From an uncultured Gammaproteobacteria bacterium (GTDB taxonomy: Bacteria > Pseudomonadota > Gammaproteobacteria > HK1): a DNA stretch of 33,905 nt. This document shows, in pieces, positions 1 through 7,812 of this stretch. The position numbers were made by a program, and so were the translations under genes. The DNA is taken from the NCBI GenBank assembly GCA_947258715.1, contig CAMYJH010000034.1, forward strand, positions 1-33,905, given 5' to 3'. The notes under the pieces are model-generated. The model was not told where the DNA came from. It was given only the letters and a program-made list of their open reading frames with translations, and did not search any database. Numbering within the stretch: position 1 is the stretch's first letter; each line of letters opens with the position of its first letter.

Positions 1-1151
1 GCGGCAAGGATGTCTATTCTTCTGAGGCGCAGCCGGTGGTCGTCGAACGCGCGCATGCCAATAAAAATGGTCGAGAGAACCGCCTTGTCTCTCACCGTAT
101 TTGCCTGGTACTGGCGGTGTTGAGCGGTCAGCTCAACGGCCTTGCCGTGCAGCCAGAGCAGAAAAAGACAGAGCGCGCCGATAAGCAGCAGAACCTGAAG
201 GCGTTCCACGTCTTTGCTGCGGCAGTATTCAAAGCTCAGTCCGAAGCGGCTGCTCTTCAAGTCCCGGAAGGACTCTTCAATCTGCATTCGGGTGGTATAT
301 AAACCCACGACACGTTTGGCGAGCGTTGAGCAGACAGGTAACGACGTCGCCAGCAGCCAGGGCTCTCGCTTCCTGGCGGCGTTCTTCAGACTGTGACGGC
401 TCGTTGCCGGCAGACCAAAGCGGGTTCGCTTGACCCGCCCCTTCGCCTTGCCCTTAAAAAGCACAAGCCGACATTCGACGGGGTTCGAGCGCGTGAGGAC
501 CACGCGCTCCAGGCATCGAGGGGTCGTCGTCGCAAAGGCATACAACGACTTACAAGGCAGCCACCCCGTCTCCCCATCAAACTGCACCAAGTTGCGGCCC
601 CGTATCCGACCCACGTAATCCCAACCCAAGCGCGTCACTTGCTTAAACCACGGCCTCTGGAAGCCCGCATCCGTCACCACCACCGGCCGGCAACCCGGTT
701 GAAGCATCGTGCTCAAACGATTCAAGAACTCACGATGAGTCCATGGCTTGTCCGCCGTCGCCTTCGGGTGAACCTCCTCATACAAGGTCACCGCCCGACC
801 CCCAACGGGGGCCGATGCCCGAAGCAAAAAATGACGCTTCGAACCATCCATATCCGACCAGTCCACAATCACCACCGGCCGCCTCGCAGCGCCAATCGCC
901 AGACGCGACAGCGTCCCGTACACCGCCATACGCTCCACGTGCAAATGCCGATTCGACAACAGCCGGCAAGCACGCTTGATGCAATGCTTCTCCCTCGCAT
1001 CGCTGTCCATGCAGCGCCCCAAATCCGTCACCGTCAGCCGGCCGCCACAAAGCCCCGCGTCCACTACCGCTGCCACCGCACCCCGGCGCGCCGAGTGCAT
1101 CCAAGGACAAGATTTTCTCAATATCCCGTGTAATACTTCCGCTGCCTGCAT
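1..1151 (-). CDS. IS4 family (IS10 group) transposase, C-terminus off the window
   Basis: This is a DDE transposase that cuts and pastes its own element. The minus-strand frame is open from ATG at 1151 to the window edge (383 codons visible; IS10 transposase has about 402, so about 20 residues are missing). The start is preceded by AAGGAG at a good distance. Catalytic residues are visible: Asp97 in VDWSDMD, Asp161 in VVVTDAGF, and Glu292 in YTTRMQIEESFRDLK. The last segment matches the Y-x2-R-x3-E-x6-K signature exactly (Tyr285, Arg288, Glu292, Lys299). Segments such as IKRACRLLSNRHLHVERMAVY resemble IS10 transposase from memory. I see no frameshift or stop in the visible part, so the gene may be functional. 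Group assignment is by recalled similarity, not a search. Confidence 0.92.
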   Translation of the reverse strand, partial: MQAAEVLHGILRKSCPWMHSARRGAVAAVVDAGLCGGRLTVTDLGRCMDSDAREKHCIKRACRLLSNRHLHVERMAVYGTLSRLAIGAARRPVVIVDWSDMDGSKRHFLLRASAPVGGRAVTLYEEVHPKATADKPWTHREFLNRLSTMLQPGCRPVVVTDAGFQRPWFKQVTRLGWDYVGRIRGRNLVQFDGETGWLPCKSLYAFATTTPRCLERVVLTRSNPVECRLVLFKGKAKGRVKRTRFGLPATSRHSLKNAARKREPWLLATSLPVCSTLAKRVVGLYTTRMQIEESFRDLKSSRFGLSFEYCRSKDVERLQVLLLIGALCLFLLWLHGKAVELTAQHRQYQANTVRDKAVLSTIFIGMRAFDDHRLRLRRIDILA

Positions 1152-1250
1152 GGTGTGATCTCCTTACCGGTTTAGTCACCCATAGAAGATCGCGAAGCAC
1201 CATGCAGGTTCCTTCTAACTCATAAAAATATGATAACTCGTTGAATTAGA

Positions 1251-1275
1251 TCCGCTTTTTGTGGGGATAGCTCAG
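1251..1275 (-). repeat. Probable terminal inverted repeat of the IS10-like element
   Basis: Read outward-in on the minus strand, this is CTGAGCTATCCCCACAAAAA followed by GCGGA. The CTGA...ATCCCC pattern matches what I recall of IS10 ends. The partner repeat is outside the window, so its exact length cannot be measured. Confidence 0.55.
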
Positions 1276-1300
1276 GCTCTGACCCCTTTTACTGAAAACG

Positions 1301-2056
1301 ATGAACAAGTCCAAAAGCTCCTACTTCATGCTAGTTAACCAAGTCATTTTAGCACTATCGTTTGTGTTGCTTATTGGCGCGTGTGCTCCAGTTTCCCCGA
1401 CCGCCAAGCAAGATCGGGAGTTATTCGAGCGCCTGTGTAATGCGGCCGATCGGGATGTTATAAAAAGAACCGCATTAGTTCCGGGTTACGTCGTGGCCGA
1501 CGATGTTAGTCGAAGTCTCGCATGCCCTGGCGCAACGAAGCTAAAGGAGTCGCTATTTAAAGACAAGTATCAATATTATGAGTGTGTTATCGGCCCTTGG
1601 CAACGAGGCCGAAACAACGCGATAGAAACATTTCGATTCGAATTAAAACCAAAAGGGGAACCTTCCTGCACTCATCCCAAATTGACTATACACGAGAATG
1701 TAGTCGCGAGCTGGCAAGAACAGTACAACTTGCCAGGTGAAGTTTGCATTGGAGTCACTCAATATTCTCGACCGAGAAGTCGGTATATGGAGCTGAAGGA
1801 ACATGGTGGTGTCGCTGCAGACGGGTCTCATAATCCAAGTCATGCCGCCGGATACAGGGAAATCCCGGGATATATTTCTTATAGTCGCACGAGAGTTATA
1901 GATATGCGCGCGGACGAAACGATCGCGGAATTTAAGGCATATGCGCACTACCCTGCTGGCGCCCAATTTATGGACATCACGAAGGAGTACTGCAAGAAGC
2001 GAGGAGATTCACAAAAGCAGTGGCAAATTAGCGATGTTCTTATACCGAAGAAGTGA
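1301..2056 (+). CDS. Orphan lipoprotein of unknown function in an AT-richer islet
   Basis: I do not recognise the family. The 251-residue product begins with a lysine-containing n-region, a hydrophobic stretch and a lipobox LIGAC, with the lipidated cysteine at residue 28, so it should be a membrane-anchored envelope lipoprotein. The mature part has several cysteines (in ERLCNAA, SLACPG, YYECVIG, PSCTHP, EVCIGV and EYCKKR), which suggests disulfides in the periplasm. The start begins only 25 bp beyond the predicted IS terminus and its Shine-Dalgarno is poor. A later Met at residue 10 would lose the positive n-region, so I keep the first ATG. Base composition is clearly lower in GC than the rest of the window, pointing to horizontal acquisition. 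The IS may have replaced its native promoter. Confidence 0.7.
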   Translation: MNKSKSSYFMLVNQVILALSFVLLIGACAPVSPTAKQDRELFERLCNAADRDVIKRTALVPGYVVADDVSRSLACPGATKLKESLFKDKYQYYECVIGPWQRGRNNAIETFRFELKPKGEPSCTHPKLTIHENVVASWQEQYNLPGEVCIGVTQYSRPRSRYMELKEHGGVAADGSHNPSHAAGYREIPGYISYSRTRVIDMRADETIAEFKAYAHYPAGAQFMDITKEYCKKRGDSQKQWQISDVLIPKK

Positions 2057-2427
2057 AATTACTTCTCGCAGCTGAAATAGGGCCACGGTCCCGGAGTTGA
2101 CTATTTGACTATCCAGGATTCGTGATGATTTCACGATCATGACGACCTGACTCCGGCCGGCTTTTCGAACAGGCAGAACAAAACTTTTCAACCCGCGCGA
2201 TTCAATTGGTGAATCCGAGCGCGTCGTGATTTTTCCGACGGCTCGGTCTGAATTTCTACACGCCGTTAAGCCTTGATTTCATTTCCTTAAGTATGTGCGC
2301 GTCTGTCGGTGTTGGATGCTGGCGAAACGCGTGGTTAACTTCTCCTTTCTGGTTTATAGCGGCGATTCTGATGCGAAGGAATCGTTTTAAATGGAATGTC
2401 GTGAATTTTGTGGGAAGGAGAAAGACC
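2057..2427. other. Intergenic stretch without a recognisable gene
   Basis: This holds no convincing ORF. It contains only short imperfect palindromes, for example TCGTGA-n5-TCACGA near 2119-2135 and GATTCA...TGAATC near 2199-2216. An upstream in-frame ATG at 2293 belongs to an unlikely extension of the next gene. No terminator with a T-run is evident after the lipoprotein gene. Confidence 0.5.
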
Positions 2428-2907
2428 GTGAAGAAATTTGCTTACGCTTTGACCATCTCTTTGTTCGCTTCGACTGGTTGCGCCATGGCGCAGGAAAAAC
2501 CCACTTCGGAGGAAGCGAAAAAAGTCGTCAACTATTACTTCCACGGTAAGGGAAAGGGCGTCGTGCCTATGGAGTACAAGTTCTGCCAGGAGGTGGCGCT
2601 CAAAGGCGAGAACAAGAACGAATGCGTGGCCGAGATAACAGCCAACTCAATTAAGAAAGGTCAGGAGGCCTATATCTGGATGAACTTCCTGGTGCCGGCT
2701 GGCGAGCAGGCGAAGCTTCTGCTGCAGTATTCGCGCAATGACATGGTGCGTGATACCGGCAACCTGACGCTTGGTGGCGCGACTCGCTACAGAACCTGGA
2801 AGCGGATTCCGACGACCAAGGCGGGCGAGTGGAAAGTGAAGCTGATTCAGGAGATGGAGAACGCGGACATGGAGGTCGGTCAGCTGCAGTACTCTGTGGT
2901 CGACTGA
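2428..2907 (+). CDS. Small secreted protein of unknown function
   Basis: I do not recognise the family. I chose GTG 2428 because it is preceded by GGAAGGAG at ideal spacing and starts directly with a signal peptide (VKKFAYALTISLFASTG...). An open-frame extension back to 2293 would bury that signal. Cleavage is likely by signal peptidase I after AMA; the cysteine in ASTGC makes a poor lipobox, though a lipoprotein is not excluded. The mature protein of about 138 residues has two cysteines (FCQEV, NECVAE), is rich in Lys and Glu, and has alternating hydrophobic segments typical of a small beta-rich periplasmic protein. The gene is followed by its own strong terminator, so it looks monocistronic. 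Confidence 0.7.
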   Translation: MKKFAYALTISLFASTGCAMAQEKPTSEEAKKVVNYYFHGKGKGVVPMEYKFCQEVALKGENKNECVAEITANSIKKGQEAYIWMNFLVPAGEQAKLLLQYSRNDMVRDTGNLTLGGATRYRTWKRIPTTKAGEWKVKLIQEMENADMEVGQLQYSVVD

Positions 2908-3002
2908 GTCCACGTCGCGAATAGCCAGAATGAGTTCTACCGCAGGGCGTTGAAGGAAATCTTCAGCGCTTCGTCGTCCAGAGATTCGGCTTGACTCCAA
3001 TG

Positions 3003-3036
3003 GCCGGGGTCCCGTTCGGGACCCCGGCATTTTTTT
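3003..3036 (+). terminator. Strong rho-independent terminator
   Basis: A perfect 11-bp stem, GCCGGGGTCCC (3003-3013) and GGGACCCCGGC (3018-3028), closes a GTTC loop and is followed by A and a run of seven T. It sits about 95 bp after the small secreted-protein gene and ends that transcription unit. Confidence 0.93.
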
Positions 3037-3441
3037 AGGCCTCTGTTCGAGCACTACGCGCCCCGGGTCGATGCGTTCTTGCGCGGGACTTTGTGCTCTG
3101 CTTTAGACTGAATCGGAATAGAGAAGGCATTCGCTGATTCGGGCCGCCACGGGCGCCGCGCATATTCTGCTCGAGCTTTCCAGAGCCGTTGTCTGTTGCG
3201 GAGATGCCCCGCCCCGCAGTGGCCTTTAAGACAGCGCGTCTGCTGTCGGACCCGAGGCGCCCTTTGGATCCGACAGCACTCTCCCGGTCTATGCTTACAT
3301 CTGCGTCGCGGTCTGCCCGGGCGCAACGAAAGACCGCGCTGATTCATCGCCTCAAGCAATGGCGCAGCGGCGCGGGTCATCCGGGCGCGATGCGCCGTTC
3401 GGGCGCGCACTGGTCAACCAGGGGGAAGGCGGCAAAACAAG
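3037..3441. other. Leader region before the transporter-acyltransferase gene; nothing recognised
   Basis: About 400 bp lie between the terminator and the next start codon. Open frames here are short, overlap one another on both strands and have no recognisable protein content. A promoter for the following gene must lie here, but I cannot pick a convincing -35/-10 pair. Confidence 0.4.
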
Positions 3442-5346
3442 ATGGAAGCAGGGACCGGCTCGCGCTCCCAGTACGCGCTGCTCAAGACGCCGCGGTTTCT
3501 TCCCTTTTTCGTCACCCAGTTTCTGGGCGCGTTCAACGACAACGTCTTCAAGAATGCGCTCATCATCTTTGTCACCTTCCACGTCGCGAACCTCACCGAT
3601 GCCGACGTCAACACGCTGATCAACACCGCCGCCGGGCTTTTCATTTTGCCGTTCTTTTTGTTTTCAGCCCTCGCTGGCCAGGTGGCGGACAAGATCGAGA
3701 AGTCGCTGCTGATTCGCCGCATTAAGCTGGCGGAGATTGGAATCATGCTTCTGGCGGGCGTCGGCTTTTACATGCAGCACACCGGCTTTCTGATCTCGGT
3801 GCTGTTCATCATGGGCATCCAGTCGGCGTTCTTCGGCCCGGTGAAGTACTCCATCCTGCCCCAGCACCTGAAGGAGTCGGAGCTGGTGGGCGGCAACGCG
3901 CTGGTGGAGACGGGGACGTTCATAGCCATTCCCATTGGCACCATGATTGGCGGCTTTCTCGCCGGCCTGGGCGATTCCGGGCGGGGCTGGGTGACCGCGC
4001 TGCTGATTCTGGTTGCGGTGACCGGCTGGCTTTCCAGCCGCAAGATTCCGCGGGCCAAAGCGCCGGTGCCCGAGCTCAAGCTCAATTTAAACCCGGTCAC
4101 CCAAACCATGCGGACGTTGCGCTACACCTACGACAACCGGGTGGTGTTTCGCTCCATCCTCGGGATCTCCTGGTTCTGGTTTTTCGGCGCGCTGTTTCTG
4201 GCTCAGCTTCCCAACTACACCAGGACCGTGCTGGGTGGCAGCACGTCGGTGGCTACATTGCTCCTTGCTGCCTTTCCGATCGGTATTGGGCTGGGCGCTC
4301 TTCTTTGCGAGCGTCTGTCCGGGCGCAAGGTGGAAATAGGACTGGTGCCGTTCGGCTCGGCGGGGCTCACCGTGTTCGCCGTGGATCTGGCGTTCGCCTC
4401 TCCTGAAATCCCCGCCGCGACCGCGCTCGGCGTCGGCGAGTTTCTTTCCGAGCCTGGCAGCGTGCGCATTCTGCTGGATCTTACGCTGATGGCGCTTTTC
4501 GGCGGCTTTTACAGCGTGCCGCTCTACGCCCTGGTGCAGCAGCGCACGAAAGCCGAGAACCGGGCCCGGGTGATCGCCGGCAACAACATCCTGAACGCGC
4601 TGTTCATGGTGGTTGCGGCGCTGTTCGCCATCGGCATGCTGAGCGCCGGCGTCACTATTCCCAATCTCTTCCTGGCCGTCGGGCTATTGAACGTCGCCGT
4701 GGCGGTGTACATCTTCAAGCTGGTGCCCGAGTTCCTGATGCGCTTCATCGTCTGGATGCTGGTGCACTCGGTTTACCGGCTGAAGGTGAAAAACATGGAA
4801 GCGATTCCTGAGAAGGGGCCCGCTGTGCTTGCGTCTAATCACGTGAGCTTCGTGGATGCGTTGATCATCATGGCGGCCTGCCGCCGGCCGATCCGCTTCA
4901 TCATGCACCACGCAATTTTCAAGATGCCGATCTTGAGTTTCGTCTTCCGCACCGCAGGAGCCATTCCGATTGCGTCAAAGCGCGAAGATCCGGAGCTTCA
5001 GGAGAAGGCCTTCGACCAGGTGTCGAAAGCGTTGGAGCAAGGGGATCTGGTGGGGATCTTTCCCGAAGGCCAGATCAGCTACGACGGCGAGCTGGAGAAG
5101 TTCCGCCCCGGCATTGAGCGCATCGTCAAGCGCAATCCCGTGCCGGTGGTGCCGATGGCGCTTCGCGGCCTTTACGGCAGCTTTTTCAGCCGCATGGGCG
5201 GCGCGGCCATGACCAAACCGCTGCGACTGCTGACGCGCTTCTGGTCCGAAGTGGAGCTCATCGCCGCCGATCCGGTGCCGGCCGAGGGTGTGCGCGCCGA
5301 AGCCTTGAGAAATACAGTTCTGAACTTACGCGGCGAGCATAAATAA
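3442..5346 (+). CDS. LplT-like MFS transporter fused to a PlsC-type acyltransferase
   Basis: This is a two-domain membrane protein (634 residues) likely to move lysophospholipid across the inner membrane and re-acylate it. The N-terminal part, about residues 15-430, is an MFS transporter of about 12 membrane segments that starts with the LplT-like FVTQFLGAFNDNVFKNAL. The C-terminal part, about 440-630, is a PlsC/LPLAT domain with the acyltransferase motif NHVSFVD (466-472, catalytic His467 and Asp472) and FPEG (540-543). In E. coli these activities are split between LplT and Aas, and Aas also carries an acyl-ACP synthetase domain. That AMP-ligase part is absent here, since the ORF stops just after the PlsC domain. 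The start has a GGGGGAAGG about 12 bp upstream. The gene is alone and convergent with its downstream neighbour. Confidence 0.88.
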   Translation: MEAGTGSRSQYALLKTPRFLPFFVTQFLGAFNDNVFKNALIIFVTFHVANLTDADVNTLINTAAGLFILPFFLFSALAGQVADKIEKSLLIRRIKLAEIGIMLLAGVGFYMQHTGFLISVLFIMGIQSAFFGPVKYSILPQHLKESELVGGNALVETGTFIAIPIGTMIGGFLAGLGDSGRGWVTALLILVAVTGWLSSRKIPRAKAPVPELKLNLNPVTQTMRTLRYTYDNRVVFRSILGISWFWFFGALFLAQLPNYTRTVLGGSTSVATLLLAAFPIGIGLGALLCERLSGRKVEIGLVPFGSAGLTVFAVDLAFASPEIPAATALGVGEFLSEPGSVRILLDLTLMALFGGFYSVPLYALVQQRTKAENRARVIAGNNILNALFMVVAALFAIGMLSAGVTIPNLFLAVGLLNVAVAVYIFKLVPEFLMRFIVWMLVHSVYRLKVKNMEAIPEKGPAVLASNHVSFVDALIIMAACRRPIRFIMHHAIFKMPILSFVFRTAGAIPIASKREDPELQEKAFDQVSKALEQGDLVGIFPEGQISYDGELEKFRPGIERIVKRNPVPVVPMALRGLYGSFFSRMGGAAMTKPLRLLTRFWSEVELIAADPVPAEGVRAEALRNTVLNLRGEHK

Positions 5347-5348
5347 AT

Positions 5349-5387
5349 AGTGCCAGGCACCATTTTTGAAAAATGGTGCCTGGCACT
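5349..5387. repeat. Perfect 19-bp inverted repeat between convergent genes
   Basis: AGTGCCAGGCACCATTTTT (5349-5367) and its exact reverse complement (5369-5387) are separated by one base. Each arm also contains the smaller palindrome GTGCC-A-GGCAC. It lies in the 46 bp between two converging stop codons, so a bidirectional terminator role is plausible. Long T-runs are missing outside the stem. Confidence 0.9.
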
Positions 5388-5392
5388 GATTT

Positions 5393-7705
5393 TCACCACC
5401 TGAAGACACTCCAGATGTCGGAGTAGCTGTCGGTCCAGACGTGCAGTGAGCGGTTTACCTTCACGGACTTCCAATCCGTCGCGGTTCTCGACGAGGCGAT
5501 TTGAACCAGATTGCTCCGTAGCGGCGCGGCCAGCAACCACTCGGAGCTGCGCCTCATGATCTGATCGAACCGGGTGGGCGACCGATTGACGTCGCTGCGC
5601 CAGAGGGTGTGCAGATCCAGGCTCTCAGCGACGCGGTTGACCGCGTCGCGAAGCTCGAGATGTCGATTGGAGAGATGAAAGGCCAGCACCCCGCCCGACC
5701 GCAACTTGGTGAGGTAGAGCGCCACCGCCTCGCGGGAGAGCAGGTGCAGGGGCACCGCGTCGCTGCTGAAGGCATCGAGGACTAGTATGTCGAAGGATTG
5801 GTCGGGAAACTTTTCCAGCCTGAGGCGGGCGTCACCCAGCAAAACATCGATCTTCACGCCGCGTTCCCGCGCCGCGGACAGGTAGCTGAAAAAACGTGGA
5901 TCCTCGGCGATTCGCGCCACAGTGGGATCCAGTTCGAAAAAGGTGTAGCGCTCGCCTGCCCTGCCGTAGGCCGCCATCGCGCCGGCGCCAAGTCCCACCA
6001 GACCGACGTCGACGGATTCACTTCCACGCTGCATGGCCAAGAAAGCGTCCCCCACCGGTCCATCCCGGTGGTAATAGACCAGCGGTATCAAAGGTGCGGC
6101 CGGCAAACCGGAATTCGGATCCACCAGCTGCGATCCGTGCATGGTGCTGCCGTGGTAGAGCATGTTCACCGCGTAACGCGGCCCCTCCTCTTCCGTTCGG
6201 CTATCCACCCGGGTCACGCGATGAATACCGAAAAAGGTCCTCTCGGCCTCGAGCTGTTTACCCTGGTCAAAGTCGTTGAAGCCGCCGGCGGCGAGGATCG
6301 CGACAACGCAAAACGCAAAACGCAGCGATCGCTTGGAAAGCAGGAATGCAAACATCATCGGCACGCCCGCGATGAGCAAGATGCGGAACGGCCGCGCCGC
6401 GTCCGAGAGCTGCGCCGCTAACAGGATCGCGCCCACGGTAACCAGACCAACCAGCAGCGGGAGGAAAATGTCCGACGCAACAATTTTTTGAGCTTTACCT
6501 TCGACGGCGTCGCGGTCGCGTTTTCGTTCCAATGCTCCCTTCCGCTTCCGGACGCGCAGGGCGTGAAGCAGGCAGGCGATGGCGATGATAACGGGATATT
6601 CGGTGGTGCGCGCGAATACTTCGGGCGCGACCAGCGCGTTGAATACACCACCGAGCACCCCACCGATACTGACAAAAAGATAAAACTCGGTCAGACGGAC
6701 GACGTTCGGGCGCAGATCCGCGAGATATCCGTGGCAGAGCATCGCCACGATAAAAAGCGTGAAAAGATGAATCAGGATGATCAGCGCAACGGGCTGTGTA
6801 GCTCCGGTAATGATCAGCGCGACGGAAGTGAGCACCGTGATGGGGAACGCTTTTTGAATAAGCGGCAGCGAGTATCTTCGCTCACGGGCGAAAACCAGGA
6901 TATACGAGGCGAGATAAATCATCAGCGGAACAACCCAGAGCATGGGCACGGCGGCAATATCTGTGGTGAGCACGGTGGTGACGCCCAGCGTCAGGCTAGA
7001 CGGCACGAAGGCGAGCACGATCCACCACCAGCGTGTCCGCCATCGCCCGCTACTGACAACGGTTTTTGGCTGCAAAACTGCGGGCACGGAGTCAAGATCC
7101 GTTGCGCTGGCGGCGGCTCTACGCAGCGCGATCCATGCGCAAACGCTGATGAGCGCAACAAAAATCACATAGCCTCCACCCCACAGTTCGCTCTGTCGCC
7201 CGAGCTTGAGCAATGGCTCCATCAGGATTGGATACGCTGCGAGGCCGGCAACGCTGCCGGCGTTGCTGGCGGCGTAGAGAAAGTAGGGATCGGCCGAATG
7301 AGCGTGGAATCCCAGACTGAACCATCGCTGCAGCAGCGGCGCGCTGGCGGAAACGGCAAGAAAAGGAAGCCCTACGGTGACGCTGAGCAGGGTCAGAAGC
7401 CAGAGCGTTGGGTTAGCGTCGCCCAGTGGGGCCGTTGAGGCGCTGATGCCGATGGGCAGCACCGCCAGTGGAACCAGCACAATCAGAGCGTGGAGCGATA
7501 CCTGCCTCGGCATGCTCAGCCAGCGCGCACTCAAGAAAGCATAGGCGTAGCCTGCCAGCAGCATGGCCTGAAAAAAGAGCATGCAGGTGATCCATACGTT
7601 AGGGGCGCCGCCCAATAGAGGCAGCGCCATCTTCGCGAACAGCGGCTGGATGAGAAACAGCAGCGATGCGCTCACCAGCGCGGTGAGCGCGAAAACGGCG
7701 ATCAA
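5393..7705 (-). CDS. Membrane protein with C-terminal spermidine-synthase-like domain (fused MFS/spermidine synthase family)
   Basis: The 770-residue protein has a long hydrophobic N-terminal region (about residues 1-490, many membrane segments, starting LTALVSASLLFLIQPLFAKM). A soluble Rossmann domain follows, like aminopropyltransferases. In it, GLGAGAMA (about 571-578) is the nucleotide/SAM-type binding loop, FELD (about 580) the acidic ribose-binding position, LLGDAR (about 622) the adenine-contact region, and LDAFSSDAVPLH (about 643-654) replaces the usual catalytic D-x-T/S-D-P segment of SpeE. Family members are annotated as fused MFS/spermidine synthase. Polyamine synthesis is not proven, and the substrate may differ because the SpeE active-site segment is altered. 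I chose TTG 7705 because AAAGGAGG lies 6 bp before it. The gene is probably monocistronic. Confidence 0.85.
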   Translation of the reverse strand: MIAVFALTALVSASLLFLIQPLFAKMALPLLGGAPNVWITCMLFFQAMLLAGYAYAFLSARWLSMPRQVSLHALIVLVPLAVLPIGISASTAPLGDANPTLWLLTLLSVTVGLPFLAVSASAPLLQRWFSLGFHAHSADPYFLYAASNAGSVAGLAAYPILMEPLLKLGRQSELWGGGYVIFVALISVCAWIALRRAAASATDLDSVPAVLQPKTVVSSGRWRTRWWWIVLAFVPSSLTLGVTTVLTTDIAAVPMLWVVPLMIYLASYILVFARERRYSLPLIQKAFPITVLTSVALIITGATQPVALIILIHLFTLFIVAMLCHGYLADLRPNVVRLTEFYLFVSIGGVLGGVFNALVAPEVFARTTEYPVIIAIACLLHALRVRKRKGALERKRDRDAVEGKAQKIVASDIFLPLLVGLVTVGAILLAAQLSDAARPFRILLIAGVPMMFAFLLSKRSLRFAFCVVAILAAGGFNDFDQGKQLEAERTFFGIHRVTRVDSRTEEEGPRYAVNMLYHGSTMHGSQLVDPNSGLPAAPLIPLVYYHRDGPVGDAFLAMQRGSESVDVGLVGLGAGAMAAYGRAGERYTFFELDPTVARIAEDPRFFSYLSAARERGVKIDVLLGDARLRLEKFPDQSFDILVLDAFSSDAVPLHLLSREAVALYLTKLRSGGVLAFHLSNRHLELRDAVNRVAESLDLHTLWRSDVNRSPTRFDQIMRRSSEWLLAAPLRSNLVQIASSRTATDWKSVKVNRSLHVWTDSYSDIWSVFRW

Positions 7706-7812
7706 TAGAATCCTCCTTTAACCAAGTGTAGGAGAATTCCCCCGTCCGTTCGGGAAGAAAAATTGCCTCGCGGCCTTATCGAATTGTTCGAAAATTGATC
7801 CCCGGCACTACT

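Larger units (their letters stand above)
1..1275 (-). mobile_element. IS10-group (IS4 family) insertion sequence, partial, cut by the window edge
   Basis: The element contains a nearly complete IS10-like transposase on the minus strand and one visible terminus. Read on the minus strand from 1275, the end begins CTGAGCTATCCCCAC. This follows the CTGAnnnATCCCC pattern I recall for IS10 ends. The transposase start lies about 125 bp from this end, close to the IS10 arrangement. The other end and the 3' tip of the transposase lie outside the window, so completeness and the target duplication cannot be checked. If the terminus is right, the 9 bases beside it (1276-1284, GCTCTGACC) would be one copy of the duplication. 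They fit the IS10 hot-spot consensus only poorly. Confidence 0.8.

Noticed and set aside
393..1133. 246-codon open frame on the plus strand
   Set aside because: It lies opposite the IS10-like transposase, has Arg/Pro/His-rich content with no family features, and reflects codon usage of the real gene.
3189..3725. 178-codon open frame before and over the transporter start
   Set aside because: Most of it overlaps the clearly real LplT-like coding sequence in another frame and it has no family features.
6488..7438. 316-codon open frame on the plus strand
   Set aside because: It is the antisense shadow of the membrane part of the spermidine-synthase-like gene; the composition is implausible for a protein.
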